64,000 nt of DNA, taken from the NCBI GenBank assembly GCA_003491285.1, contig CP022705.1, forward strand, positions 927,501 to 991,500, read 5' to 3'. Each line of letters opens with the position of its first letter. Position 1 is the stretch's first letter. The DNA comes from Methanobacterium sp. BRmetb2 (GTDB taxonomy: Archaea > Methanobacteriota > Methanobacteria > Methanobacteriales > Methanobacteriaceae). The notes beneath the pieces are model-generated. The model was given only the letters and a program-made list of their open reading frames with translations. It was not told where the DNA came from and made no database searches. Shown piece by piece: positions 1 through 8,111 of the stretch. The position numbers were made by a program, and so were the translations under genes.

Positions 1-273
1 ACTGGTTGCTAAAAAACATATGGATACAACATATCCCCGAGGATCCCGATCCGGATCAGAATAGACGCCAACAATTCCTTCAATATTTACATCAAGACCT
101 GTTTCTTCTTTTGATTCCCTTATAACTGCTGATTCCACAGTTTCCCCACACTCAACAAAACCCCCAGGTAGTGCCCAATACCCTCTAAACGGTTTATTTT
201 TTCTTTTAATCAGTATTATAGATTCATTACCACAAAATATAGCTGCATCAACAGTTAAAAGAGGTCTTTTTAT
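1..273 (-). CDS. Nudix hydrolase, N-terminal part (runs off the window)
   Basis: Nudix-family pyrophosphohydrolase; the substrate (nucleotide sugar, ADP-ribose or a damaged nucleotide) cannot be told. The Nudix box is complete: GGFVECGETVE followed by RESKEETGLD, with the two catalytic glutamates in the REXKEE part. It is preceded by an LxxDAAI strand and followed by YSDPDRDPRGY, so about the first 90 residues are in the window and the C-terminus lies beyond base 1. The reading frame has no ATG, GTG or TTG between the upstream stop (292-294) and the Nudix box. An AGGAAGTG ribosome-binding-like site at 279-286 sits five bases before an in-frame ATA at 271-273, which I take as the tentative start. 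A sequence error or a rare start codon is equally possible. Family call is firm, start is not. Confidence 0.8.
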   Translation of the reverse strand, partial: MKRPLLTVDAAIFCGNESIILIKRKNKPFRGYWALPGGFVECGETVESAVIRESKEETGLDVNIEGIVGVYSDPDRDPRGYVVSICFLATS

Positions 274-353
274 AAAAACACTTCCTAGATTTTATTTATA
301 TTATATTAGTTATTAATAAAATTATGGATATTCTGCTTAGATCATCCTATTAT

Positions 354-950
354 TTATGCATTCCCCTTGGATTCGCCAGTCTCGACACCTGCTGCGATGA
401 TATGGGCTGCTCTTACTGGTTCTGGTATGGCACTTCTGGTTGTTGAGATTTTAATTATCTCTTTAGCATCATCAAGACTAATTCCGTAGGTTTGAATGAA
501 TATTGTCTCTTCATTTTCAACTTTATGAACTTCACCGGCTATTAAAACTCTATTCCACCGTTTTTCCCAGTCTTTAAAACGTTTTAAAGCCGTTTGTATT
601 TTATCAAAATTGGGAAATTTTCGCATGACAACAATTACTGGTATTTCTGTTTTTTCAAATATTTTTTTTATATTAACAATGTTAAATCCGCCAAAAGTAA
701 TCCCATCCAGCATTATTACCCCTAATTGATCTTTATTTCTGGAAGAACAAACCATTTTAACAATTTTATCAGTTGCATCAGAACCATCAATTATTATTTG
801 GGTTCTTAAAACACCATCCAACCATGTCCCTCCCCTGAAAACAGTTCCAATAAGCATAACTTCTCCAGAAGTGCGGGGAGTAAAAGGAGCATCATCAATT
901 CCCAAAATACGTATCTCTTGCTTTATCTTTCTAAATCTCTTATTATTCAT
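354..950 (-). CDS. DUF99 family protein (UPF0215)
   Basis: A 198-residue archaeal DUF99 protein. The family is structurally related to endonuclease V, but its biochemical role is not established. Recognisable family stretches are the N-terminal RILGIDDAPF, then VMLIGTVFRGG and LDGVLRT, the central GVIMLDGITFGGFN, and IPVIVVMRK. The D in LGIDDAPF corresponds to the endonuclease V-like first strand acidic residue. Length matches the family (about 190-200). It starts at an ATG without a strong ribosome binding site and stands alone between the Nudix gene and rpoL, all on the minus strand. Family identification is by eye, and the nuclease link is family knowledge rather than something shown here. 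Confidence 0.85.
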   Translation of the reverse strand: MNNKRFRKIKQEIRILGIDDAPFTPRTSGEVMLIGTVFRGGTWLDGVLRTQIIIDGSDATDKIVKMVCSSRNKDQLGVIMLDGITFGGFNIVNIKKIFEKTEIPVIVVMRKFPNFDKIQTALKRFKDWEKRWNRVLIAGEVHKVENEETIFIQTYGISLDDAKEIIKISTTRSAIPEPVRAAHIIAAGVETGESKGNA

Positions 951-1009
951 TTATTCATCTTTCAATTATTAAAATATAGTAATAAGCCTAAATAAGATAA
1001 TATATTAAA

Positions 1010-1420
1010 TTACTTTTTAGATTTTTTCGTTGACTTTTTAGTTTTAGCTTTACTAGTTTTAGTTGTTGACTTTTTAGCTTTACTAGTCTTGGTTGATTTT
1101 GCTTTCTTTTTAGTGGTTTTTTTAGTTTTACTGGATTTCTTAGATTTAGTTGTTTTATCAGTTTCTGCTGCAGCTATTAAATCTTTAAATTCTTCACAAC
1201 GTGATTTTAATGTTTCTGATGCCTTTTTAAGTGACTTTTTAGGATTTTTAGCATTAATATATAGTTTCGGTTCCCCTACAATAGGATGTTCAATTACATA
1301 TGCTGCAGATGAAACATCTTTATCTTCCATTAAAATGTTTCTAAGAGCGTTACATAATGTGTGAGATTCTCCTTCGATCTCTATCTCTAATTCTTTCTTT
1401 GTATCTTTAATAATCTTCAT
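1010..1420 (-). CDS. rpoL: DNA-directed RNA polymerase subunit L (Rpo11) with lysine-rich tail
   Basis: Small assembly subunit of archaeal RNA polymerase, partner of subunit D, equivalent to eukaryotic RPB11. The conserved core is clear: LEIEIEGESHTLCNALRNIL, then AAYVIEHPIVGEPKLYI and a final helix with LKSRCEEFKDLI. The usual archaeal protein ends near residue 90-95. Here about 45 further residues follow, almost only K, S, T and A (TKSKKSSKTKKTTKKKAKS and similar), a histone-H1-like basic tail. The ORF could begin four codons earlier (ATG at 1430-1432). I prefer the ATG at 1418-1420 (MKIIKDT), which fits the family N-terminus. The core is certain; the role of the tail is unknown. Confidence 0.92.
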   Translation of the reverse strand: MKIIKDTKKELEIEIEGESHTLCNALRNILMEDKDVSSAAYVIEHPIVGEPKLYINAKNPKKSLKKASETLKSRCEEFKDLIAAAETDKTTKSKKSSKTKKTTKKKAKSTKTSKAKKSTTKTSKAKTKKSTKKSKK

Positions 1421-1432
1421 TTTATCCCTCAT

Positions 1433-2144
1433 AAAATATCAAAATACTTCATTTTTACCTGAATTTTTATTAATAACTCCATAATATTTACAAAATGAAT
1501 AATATACTATTGTATAATACTGTTATCAAACTTATTTCATTTAATAATTATAGTATGAAATCATATATTAAATTTTAGATTATATACTTTTCGACAATTA
1601 TAAAATTACTTACTTTTCAAATGTTCTAACTCAAAACCCATAAAATGTAATGTCCATGTATACAGCAGTGTTTAAATTGGATATTAATTGAATCCAGAGT
1701 TAAGAAATGCAATGATATAACTATAATTATTGATAAGAAAATGATAGAACGTAGAATAGAATATGATAAATATATTATTCCATTAAGCGAAAGTAATCCT
1801 TTTGAATCCGATGAATTTGTTAAAATACTAAGAAAATCATATTTAAAAAACCGTCATAACACTGTCAAAATCTCCGATTTTGACGCCACAAAAAACTTCG
1901 TTTTTTTGTAGGCTTCGTGTTTGGGCCTGCGAAATTTATAAAATCTATGATTTTTGAGGATTTTGAAGGAATTTTCGAGGGTTCTTTTTTTGTTTTTAAA
2001 TCTAAAATTCTAAAATATTAAATTTTAAACAATTTTCTTTATACTTTTGCTGTTTTTGATCAAATCGGTCTAAGTTCTTCAATTGCGAAGAAGCTCTTGA
2101 AGAGTTCATAGACCATGCCATCAAAATGTCTGTAATTTATTAGT
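1433..2144. other. Gene-poor stretch with gene debris
   Basis: No intact gene of normal size. On the plus strand a frame open from 1651 to a TAG at 1909-1911 encodes debris that includes IIIDKKMIERRIEYDKYIIP and SNPFESDEFVKILRKSYL; a possible ATG lies at 1741 (56 residues). A fragment in another frame (MSMYTAVFKLDIN, from 1651-1653 onward) precedes it, which suggests a decayed gene. Another remnant-like piece, NCEEALEEFIDHAIKMSVIY, ends with TAG at about 2141-2143. The rest is AT-rich and holds two adjacent hairpins (listed separately). I cannot assign a family to any of these pieces. Confidence 0.4.
1864..1913. repeat. Two adjacent stem-loops
   Basis: First hairpin 1864-1884: GTCAAAATC, loop TCC, GATTTTGAC, a perfect nine-pair stem. 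Second hairpin 1885-1913: GCC-ACAAAAAAC, loop TTC, GTTTTTTTGT-A-GGC, about twelve pairs with two single-base bulges. They abut without a spacer and carry a T-run on the plus strand, so they could end a plus-strand transcript, or be the edge of a lost mobile element. The function is unknown. Confidence 0.45.
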
Positions 2145-2726
2145 TCAATAATTAGACCCTTTAAATATTTTTAAGAAAACAGCCCGTTTTGAGAAATGAG
2201 TCTCGGCCTTGACCCCGTAACTTTTTAACAAACTTTCAAACTCCATTACCATAAGTTTGGCAAGATTAATGCCCAGATTGTTAGTTATAATTATCATATG
2301 ACAGTCATCATCTTCCATGTGATTTATCGTGTCGTTCGGACCTAGAACGTTTATGCCAAGGATTATTCCATCGATTAATTCCTGTAAACTACACTCTTTA
2401 AGAGGTTTATTATAGTACCATTCACATGTAAACTCTAGTGGTTTTTGATCGTTAATGTATTCTCTGAAACGCTCCATATCAGCAGTTTCTAATAACATTT
2501 TAGCGGTATTTTTATTGAAAATCATTAATAAATCTTTTATTTCTCTTCCTATCCGCATCCAAATTTCTTCTTCAATGGACAATGCAGAATACTCTTTTGA
2601 ATTGTTTTCTAAGCCTTCTATGGCGATTTCTAAGACTTTTTGTTGTGTTCCATGTTTTTCTACGTGCTTTTTAAGTAATTTGTAGTGTTCTTGGGAGATA
2701 GTAGTGTTAATACGATGCTTTTTCAT
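2145..2726 (-). CDS. Unknown protein with ribbon-helix-helix-like N-terminus
   Basis: A 193-residue protein I do not recognise by name. The first 35 residues (KKHRINTTISQEHYKLLKKHVEKHG...QKVLEIAIEGL) resemble a short beta-strand plus two helices of the ribbon-helix-helix or CopG type, often DNA-binding. The middle (EEIWMRIGREIKDLLMIFNKNT) is helical, and the C-terminal half (DDDCHMIIITNNLGINLAKLMVMEFESLL) looks like an alpha/beta domain, reminiscent of a small sensor or dimerisation module. An AGGGGA ribosome binding site lies upstream of the ATG. It is monocistronic, next to the gene-poor debris region and divergent from the serine hydrolase. A regulator is an inference from the N-terminus only. 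Confidence 0.7.
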   Translation of the reverse strand: MKKHRINTTISQEHYKLLKKHVEKHGTQQKVLEIAIEGLENNSKEYSALSIEEEIWMRIGREIKDLLMIFNKNTAKMLLETADMERFREYINDQKPLEFTCEWYYNKPLKECSLQELIDGIILGINVLGPNDTINHMEDDDCHMIIITNNLGINLAKLMVMEFESLLKSYGVKAETHFSKRAVFLKIFKGSNY

Positions 2727-2940
2727 ATTATATATCCCCTTTTTCAGTCATGCTTTATTAATTCTAGTATTTTTTTATCATTTCTTAAAACTTTCTATAC
2801 GTATGATATAAAAACATACACATATTATACGCATGCTGTACAAATAAACTATTAATAATTGCGCATAAGAATAAATTTTCGATAGAAACTTACCAATAAC
2901 ACGAAAATAGTATATTAATTCTTTAGTTGGAGGCTTGAAC

Positions 2941-4680
2941 TTGGATAATAAAGTTTTAGGTGGAGTACTAATAATTTTTGTAATGGTAGTGGGCGTAGCA
3001 GGTGTAATGTTCTTTAATTCAACGAATCCAAATACATTGGGGGTAATTAACCCTATTGTAAGTACAAATAACCAAACTATGGAAAATAATACCACCAATA
3101 CTAATAATAATTTTCTTTCTTCATCTAATTCTGCTTTAACTGTAATCCCATTCTCAACTGGTTATAATGGTCGATCCGCACCTACTCCAAGCCCCAGTCC
3201 AACACCTGGGCCTGACCCTATTCCGGATCCTATGAATCGTATAATCACTCTTTTCGATGATTATTTGACATCTAATTATGATCAATCTTTGATGCCCGGT
3301 ATGGCGGTAGTCATAGTCCAGGACGGGAAAATAATCTACATGAAAACCCTTGGAGTTAAAGATCTGGCTTCCGGAGAACCAGTTGATAAGAATACGTTAT
3401 TTGGAATATGTTCCATATCCAAACAATTTACTTCAACAAATATCGCCCAATTAGTAGATAAAGGGTTGATGGGTTGGGATGATCCCATAGCTAATTACTA
3501 TTCAGTTCCAGACGAATTCCTGTTATGCAGTGATTTTTATGTCAGCAATAACATCACTATTAGAGATGTTCTGATGCATAACAGTGGATTAAGTAGGGAA
3601 CTGGGAAATGAGTATCCTACATATTTCAATGATTCATTTTCTGAAGCTATTTTTAAGCTCCGATACGTAGAGAATGCCACTTCTTTCCGCAGTACATATG
3701 CATATAATAGTTTAATTTATGCTTTGGCAGGTTACAGTGCAGCACAGGCAAATAATACCACATGGGATGAATTAATTAAAAAAGACATCCTGGATCCATT
3801 GGGGATGACCACTACAACTACTAGCTACTGGGATTTCTTGAATTCACCAAACCATGCCACACCTTATAAACTTCTTAAAAACGGCACCATGGTGCCCTAT
3901 GATATTATTCCTGATCCAGTTGGCCCCGCAGGAAGCATATATAGCTCCATCAGTGAGATGGCCAACTGGTTGAAGTTCCAGATCGCCGATACAGGGTATT
4001 ATAATGGCATACAAATTGTTTCTAAAAAGGAATTAGATGAAACACGTACCTCACAAATAAATATTACTGACCCCCTTGATTTAATGTTTGGTTCACAATA
4101 TGGTTTAGGTTGGTTTATCCATCCCAATGATACAGTTCTTCCATATTATGTAAACCATCCAGGAGATAGTAGTGATTTCCATGCCCAAATTACAATTTAT
4201 CCATCACAGAATTTAGGCATAGTTATATTGACCAATGGAGGAGTATATCCATCTAGTTTCAGAAGTATCTTGGATGCTAAATTCAGGCAGTTGTTAATTG
4301 GTAATGAAGATTTTGATCCATGGCCTGCTACAAAGAATGCACTTGACGCTGTATGGAAATCCGAGTCTCCCGTACCACCTTTAGTAGGTCCAACACTGAA
4401 TTTAACTGGTTATGTTGGTGCTTATTCCAACATGGTCTATGGAAACATAACTATCACATCATCAAACGACACTTTGATCTGTCATTATGGAACCAATAAA
4501 CAAGCCTTTAATTTAGAACATTTCAATGGTGATGTGTTTAATGAACCGTACAACGATTTTACATTTAACTTCACCGACATTTCTAATGGTAAGGCTAATA
4601 ACTTAACAGTTTCATTGCCAGACTATACCACTTATCCAGCTACCAGTACAACCGCGTTCAACCGCACAAATAGCACCTAA
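2941..4680 (+). CDS. Exported beta-lactamase-fold serine hydrolase (class C / Pab87-like)
   Basis: Secreted or membrane-anchored penicillin-binding-like serine hydrolase; probably a peptidase or esterase, not a drug-resistance enzyme. An N-terminal membrane segment (VLGGVLIIFVMVVGVAGVMF) is followed by an N/T/S-rich linker and a PTPSPSPTPGPDPIPDP spacer. The catalytic domain has SISK (SxxK nucleophile motif) in FGICSISKQF. The second motif reads YNS (in TYAYNSLIY) where YxN is usual, and HPG (NHPGDSSDF) replaces KTG, as in the archaeal Pab87 group. A DUF3471-like beta domain ends the protein (LTGYVGAYSNMVYGNITI). I chose TTG at 2941 because GGAGG at 2929-2933 is seven bases upstream; the earlier TTG at 2935 is too close. 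A CPBP protease follows. Confidence 0.85.
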   Translation: MDNKVLGGVLIIFVMVVGVAGVMFFNSTNPNTLGVINPIVSTNNQTMENNTTNTNNNFLSSSNSALTVIPFSTGYNGRSAPTPSPSPTPGPDPIPDPMNRIITLFDDYLTSNYDQSLMPGMAVVIVQDGKIIYMKTLGVKDLASGEPVDKNTLFGICSISKQFTSTNIAQLVDKGLMGWDDPIANYYSVPDEFLLCSDFYVSNNITIRDVLMHNSGLSRELGNEYPTYFNDSFSEAIFKLRYVENATSFRSTYAYNSLIYALAGYSAAQANNTTWDELIKKDILDPLGMTTTTTSYWDFLNSPNHATPYKLLKNGTMVPYDIIPDPVGPAGSIYSSISEMANWLKFQIADTGYYNGIQIVSKKELDETRTSQINITDPLDLMFGSQYGLGWFIHPNDTVLPYYVNHPGDSSDFHAQITIYPSQNLGIVILTNGGVYPSSFRSILDAKFRQLLIGNEDFDPWPATKNALDAVWKSESPVPPLVGPTLNLTGYVGAYSNMVYGNITITSSNDTLICHYGTNKQAFNLEHFNGDVFNEPYNDFTFNFTDISNGKANNLTVSLPDYTTYPATSTTAFNRTNST

Positions 4681-4750
4681 AACTTTCCCATTTCATTATT
4701 ATGAGGTAAGGAATAATATATTATGTAACAGAAATTTAATGAGGGATTTA

Positions 4751-5572
4751 ATGGAAAACATGAAAGAAAATATTTCAACAGTTAAAAAATCTATTATTTG
4801 TTTTGTGCTACTAACTTTTGCCATTAGCGGTGTTATCTGGTTTTCAATGGTTAGTACCGGATTGACACTTATATATAACATATTATTAATGTGGACCCCT
4901 GCAATAGCAGCCATAATTACAGCTTTAATATTTTTCAGGAGTCTTAAAGGATTCGGATGGGGGCCAGGGAAAATAAAATATTTAGCTCTGGGTATTATCC
5001 TACCTGTATTGTTGAGTATATGTACCTACGGATTGTTCTGGTTAATAGACGGAGGTCTTGGAACTTATACAGGAAAATTTGGAAATCTACTGATCTTCAG
5101 TATTATCGTCAGCATATTCCTGGGATTGGGTGAGGAAATTGGTTGGAGAGGTTTTCTGGTACCCCAACTTGCTAAATTAACCAATTCATTTACGGGGATA
5201 GGATTTCTCAGCGGTATAATATGGGCGTTCTGGCATTTCCCAGTTATATTAATGGGATCCTATGTTGCAGAAGTTCCATTATGGTGGTCGTTACCCCTAT
5301 TCTTCGTTGGAAACATATTATTTGCCTTTGCATTAGCATGGTTCAGACTGAAATCTGGTAGTATATGGCCAGTGGTGTTATGGCATGGACTCGATAACAA
5401 TATGACAAAAGTATTTACTCCATTATTTGCTGGTGGAGCATCAGCATATTATGTGGGAGAATCAGGAATCATCACAATAATACCCATGCTAATACTGGTA
5501 ATCATATTATGGTACTATAAGGATAGATTACCTGATCTAAGAATTAAAAATGATGAAAAGGTAAATTCCTGA
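4751..5572 (+). CDS. CPBP family intramembrane metalloprotease (copy 1)
   Basis: Polytopic membrane protein of the CPBP (Abi/CAAX protease-like) family; in other organisms such enzymes process prenylated or bacteriocin-related proteins, and the substrate here is unknown. The three zinc-linked motifs are present: GEEIGWRGFLVPQ (EExxxR), FWHFPVI (FxxxH type) and WHGLDNN. About seven to eight hydrophobic segments are visible. I chose the ATG at 4751 (MENMKEN), preceded by GAGGG, rather than 4739; this also matches the N-terminus of the paralogue at 5855. It lies 70 bases after the serine hydrolase, possibly in the same transcript. Confidence 0.88.
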   Translation: MENMKENISTVKKSIICFVLLTFAISGVIWFSMVSTGLTLIYNILLMWTPAIAAIITALIFFRSLKGFGWGPGKIKYLALGIILPVLLSICTYGLFWLIDGGLGTYTGKFGNLLIFSIIVSIFLGLGEEIGWRGFLVPQLAKLTNSFTGIGFLSGIIWAFWHFPVILMGSYVAEVPLWWSLPLFFVGNILFAFALAWFRLKSGSIWPVVLWHGLDNNMTKVFTPLFAGGASAYYVGESGIITIIPMLILVIILWYYKDRLPDLRIKNDEKVNS

Positions 5573-5629
5573 ATTAAAATTCTTTTCATGATTCATTGAA
5601 ATTCAATACACATTGAGGAATGTGAAGAT

Positions 5630-5742
5630 ATGGATAGAAAGGTTTCAAATGTTTTAATATTGGTTTTAGTGGTATTTTGACTGGAGCGTCGATTTATTTT
5701 CTGCAGAAAATGGATACAACAAAGATGAACACTCCCAGCTAA
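5630..5742 (+). pseudogene. Small membrane protein with frameshift
   Basis: ATG at 5630 opens MDRKVSNVLILVLVVF and stops at TGA. Adding one T to the T4 run at 5675-5678 continues the frame as LTGASIYFLQKMDTTKMNTPS with a stop at 5740-5742. The restored product (about 37 residues) has a basic start, one membrane span and a polar tail, a plausible small membrane protein. It lies between two CPBP genes. It could be a decayed gene, a sequencing error, or chance; no family is recognised. Confidence 0.4.
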
Positions 5743-5854
5743 ACAAATACAACAAGTATTATAAAATAACTTTATCAATAAGAACTGAAAGGAAAAATTT
5801 ATTATTAATCAGATACGTTTCGTTTATAATTTAAATTCGTGGAGTAGGGATTAA

Positions 5855-6679
5855 ATGGAATCTGTTGGAAAAATAAAAAAAGCAATAATAACCTTTTTAA
5901 TTTTGAATTTCGGTTTAAGCAGTGTTTTTTATTATCTTATGGTTACAGGAGAAAATAGCCAGTTTTATGTTTATCTTGTAATGTGGTGCCCAGCAATTGC
6001 CGCCATAATCACTAGTCTAATTTTTTATAGGAGTATTAGAGAGTTTGGATGGAGACCGGGTAAGGTTAAATATCTTATAGGGGCTTATTCCATTCCTCTA
6101 ATTTATGCTTTGATCTCTTTTGGGGTTTTCTGGATTTTAAATCCAGGCACCCTAAAAGGGGGGATAGATCCTATTGGTGTGCTTATGGCGGTGATATCTG
6201 GGACTTTAACTTGTGTCCTGACAGCTTTGGGGGAAGAAATTGGTTGGCGTGGTTTCTTGGTACCTCAGATGGCCAAAATAACATCATTTACCAAGGTGGC
6301 GTTAATAACTGGAATTATCTGGGCTGGCTGGCACTATCCTGGAATCATATTTGGTATATATAATGCGGATACTCCTTTATGGTATGCTCTGCCAGTGTTT
6401 ACCGCAGCGATAATAGGAATGAGTTTTTTACTGGCATGGTTCCGCTTGAAATCGGGCAGTCTGTGGCCACCAGTGTTATTCCATGCCAGTAGTAATCTAT
6501 TCTTGCAATTCATTTTTGATCCACTAACCATGCAAACCGGGATAACCAAATACTATTTAGGAGAAACAGGAGTCTTCACTGTGGTAGCTATCTTAGTGTT
6601 TGCATTCATTTTCTGGACATGGAGAGATAAACTGCCGGATACTTTGATTAAAAAGGATCAGGAAAATAGTCCCAGTTAA
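5855..6679 (+). CDS. CPBP family intramembrane metalloprotease (copy 2)
   Basis: Paralogue of the gene at 4751: both share the start MES/MEN, the GWRPGKVKY versus GWGPGKIKY stretch, GEEIGWRGFLVPQ, the WHxPxI motif (WAGWHYPGI), LAWFRLKSGSLWPPVLFHAS and a KDxLPDxxIK-type tail. The EExxxR glutamates and both histidine motifs are intact, so an active membrane protease is expected. The gene starts at ATG with a GGGAT-type site upstream. The closely matching tail and core point to tandem duplication within this locus. Substrate and physiological role are unknown. Confidence 0.88.
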   Translation: MESVGKIKKAIITFLILNFGLSSVFYYLMVTGENSQFYVYLVMWCPAIAAIITSLIFYRSIREFGWRPGKVKYLIGAYSIPLIYALISFGVFWILNPGTLKGGIDPIGVLMAVISGTLTCVLTALGEEIGWRGFLVPQMAKITSFTKVALITGIIWAGWHYPGIIFGIYNADTPLWYALPVFTAAIIGMSFLLAWFRLKSGSLWPPVLFHASSNLFLQFIFDPLTMQTGITKYYLGETGVFTVVAILVFAFIFWTWRDKLPDTLIKKDQENSPS

Positions 6680-6817
6680 AAAATAAACTCTGAATCGAAA
6701 ATTCGTAAATGATGCACAAAGTAGGGGGTATAAGTATTTAAACTTTTAGAAATGCTTTTTTAAATCTACAAATGTCCATTCCATATGAGGTGGAACATTG
6801 AACCGCACTTTTAATCT

Positions 6818-6993
6818 TCAGGTTTTATTACCATTTGATAGGAGGTTCCTTATCAATAAAAGGCCCTCCTTTTCTTCCTCTTCCGGTTTTTTAAACAAAT
6901 TTTTCTGGATATGTTCTAGAAATTCCTTCCATGATAAATTTGAATTATCTAACCGCTGAACACATCCCCCCCCCCCCCCCAGAATAATTTCAT
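6818..6993 (-). pseudogene. Possible short ORF switched by a G tract
   Basis: Reading the minus strand, ATG at 6991-6993 leads through KLFW into the G15 run and hits a stop shortly after. With 16 G the frame continues as CVQRLDNSNLSWKEFLEHI, then QKNLFKKPEEEEKEGLLLIRN and LLSNGNKT to TGA at 6818. The downstream part has the charged, helical composition of a real protein. No ribosome binding site is obvious, so this may be only a remnant of a C-terminus. No family is recognised. Confidence 0.3.
6966..6980 (+). repeat. Homopolymer tract of 15 C
   Basis: A run of 15 consecutive C in an AT-rich intergenic region, preceded by CACAT and followed by AGAATAA. It is by far the longest G/C homopolymer I noticed in the window. 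Such tracts slip during replication, and also cause sequencing errors. Confidence 0.9.
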
Positions 6994-7275
6994 TATATTA
7001 ACTTATCATTTTACGAGACAAAGCTAATAAATTGTTACAAGTATAAAACAATCATTTTTGGACTATCCAATATGCATCCATCATAATAATTATTGAGAGT
7101 TTTTGGATACCTTACTAATAATTAGTCATTTACAATCTCATTTCCAGTAATATTTATTCTATTCTAGAAAAACTTATGTGGACACCTTTTTCTGTAAGTA
7201 AGGTGTTCCAGTTTCACGTGGTTTGAAACTATTTTACATAATTTAATGGATTAAATCTAATTTAGCTAATTTTTA

Positions 7276-7680
7276 GGTGGAGTATCAAGTGAATTTATTT
7301 TAGATTTCATTCAACCCACATTTTCAAAGGTCTAAATTGGGATTATTTGGCATTTACCTGTACTATTAGTTGGTAGTTACGTCGGCGGCACCCCATTATG
7401 GTGGACTTTACCCATATTTATAGCCGGAACCATTACGGCCAGCTTTATATATTCCTGGTTAACCATAAAATCAAAAAGTCTATGGCCAGCAGTGCTGCTA
7501 CATGCAAGCGACAATTATTTTACTCAACATCTTTTTGAACCTTTAGCGACTGGAAATCTGGTTCCATGGTTATTAGGTGAAGGAGGAATATTGGTTCTGG
7601 CAATAGTAGTTATATTTGCCCTTACATTCTGGATGTTAAAATATAGATTACTCGATCTAACAATTAATAGACAAAATTAA
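7276..7680 (+). pseudogene. Decayed CPBP protease (N-terminal part lost)
   Basis: The C-terminal half of a CPBP protease is clear: WHLPVLLVGSYVGGTPLWW, SWLTIKSKSLWPAVLLHAS, LGEGGILVLAIVVIFAL and the tail YRLLDLTINRQN, all matching copies 1 and 2. Upstream in the same frame only IQPTFSKV, a stop, then IGIIWHLP remain, aligned to TSFTKVALITGIIWAGWHYP of copy 2. The EExxxR glutamates and the N-terminal membrane segments are missing. An internal ATG at 7492 could start a 62-residue piece, but that would not be an enzyme. This is a third tandem copy in decay. Confidence 0.8.
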
Positions 7681-8111
7681 CATAAAATAAGAAGTAATGG
7701 GTTTAATGAGCCTAAAACTGAGATTTAAATATTATAATTTCTTTTTATTTTTTTAGTATCATGATACCTGTTTATTTATTTAATAAGGATATTTAATAAG
7801 GATTATTTGGAGTTATTTACTTTTGTTTTGGTGAACACCGTTAAATTCCGCCATAATGAAATTCAATCAACTTAAAAATAAAAAGCAATTATAAAACTAA
7901 TAACTCCTATTAAAAACAAAATACTAGTAACTAATTTGAAGAAATCTTATAAAGCCCTTCAGATTTCCTTTTTACCATATATGAAATGCCTAAAAGTATA
8001 AAGAATAATCTGTTGATGCGTATGGAATAATCATAATACTTCTTTTCTAAATAAACTGTAAAAAACTTTTTTTGACATTCCAAATAGATAAAATAAAAAA
8101 ATTAGGGAATT
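7681..8111. other. AT-rich intergenic region
   Basis: No supported gene. On the minus strand an ATG at 7976-7978 opens MVKRKSEGLYKISS; adding one T would continue to a single membrane span (KLVTSILFLIGVISFIIAFYF) and a stop at 7872-7874. This is a 35-residue candidate too weak to call. A short direct repeat ATTTAATAAGGAT occurs twice near 7780-7805. Confidence 0.3.

Larger units (their letters stand above)
6680..7275. other. Gene-poor stretch with C tract and possible remnant ORF
   Basis: No intact gene. It holds the 15-base C tract at 6966-6980, a minus-strand remnant ORF across it (listed separately), and a competing 53-codon plus-strand ORF (6798-6959, TTG start after GAGGTGGA) that overlaps the remnant. 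The rest, 7000-7275, is AT-rich with nothing I can assign. Confidence 0.4.

Noticed and set aside
2941..4680. Reading the serine hydrolase as a beta-lactam resistance enzyme
   Set aside because: HPG instead of KTG and the Pab87-like layout point to a peptidase or esterase; Methanobacteriales have no murein target.
6798..6959. Plus-strand ORF of 53 codons with TTG start after GAGGTGGA
   Set aside because: It is antisense to the minus-strand remnant, whose composition is more protein-like; the S/F-rich product looks like a shadow of it.
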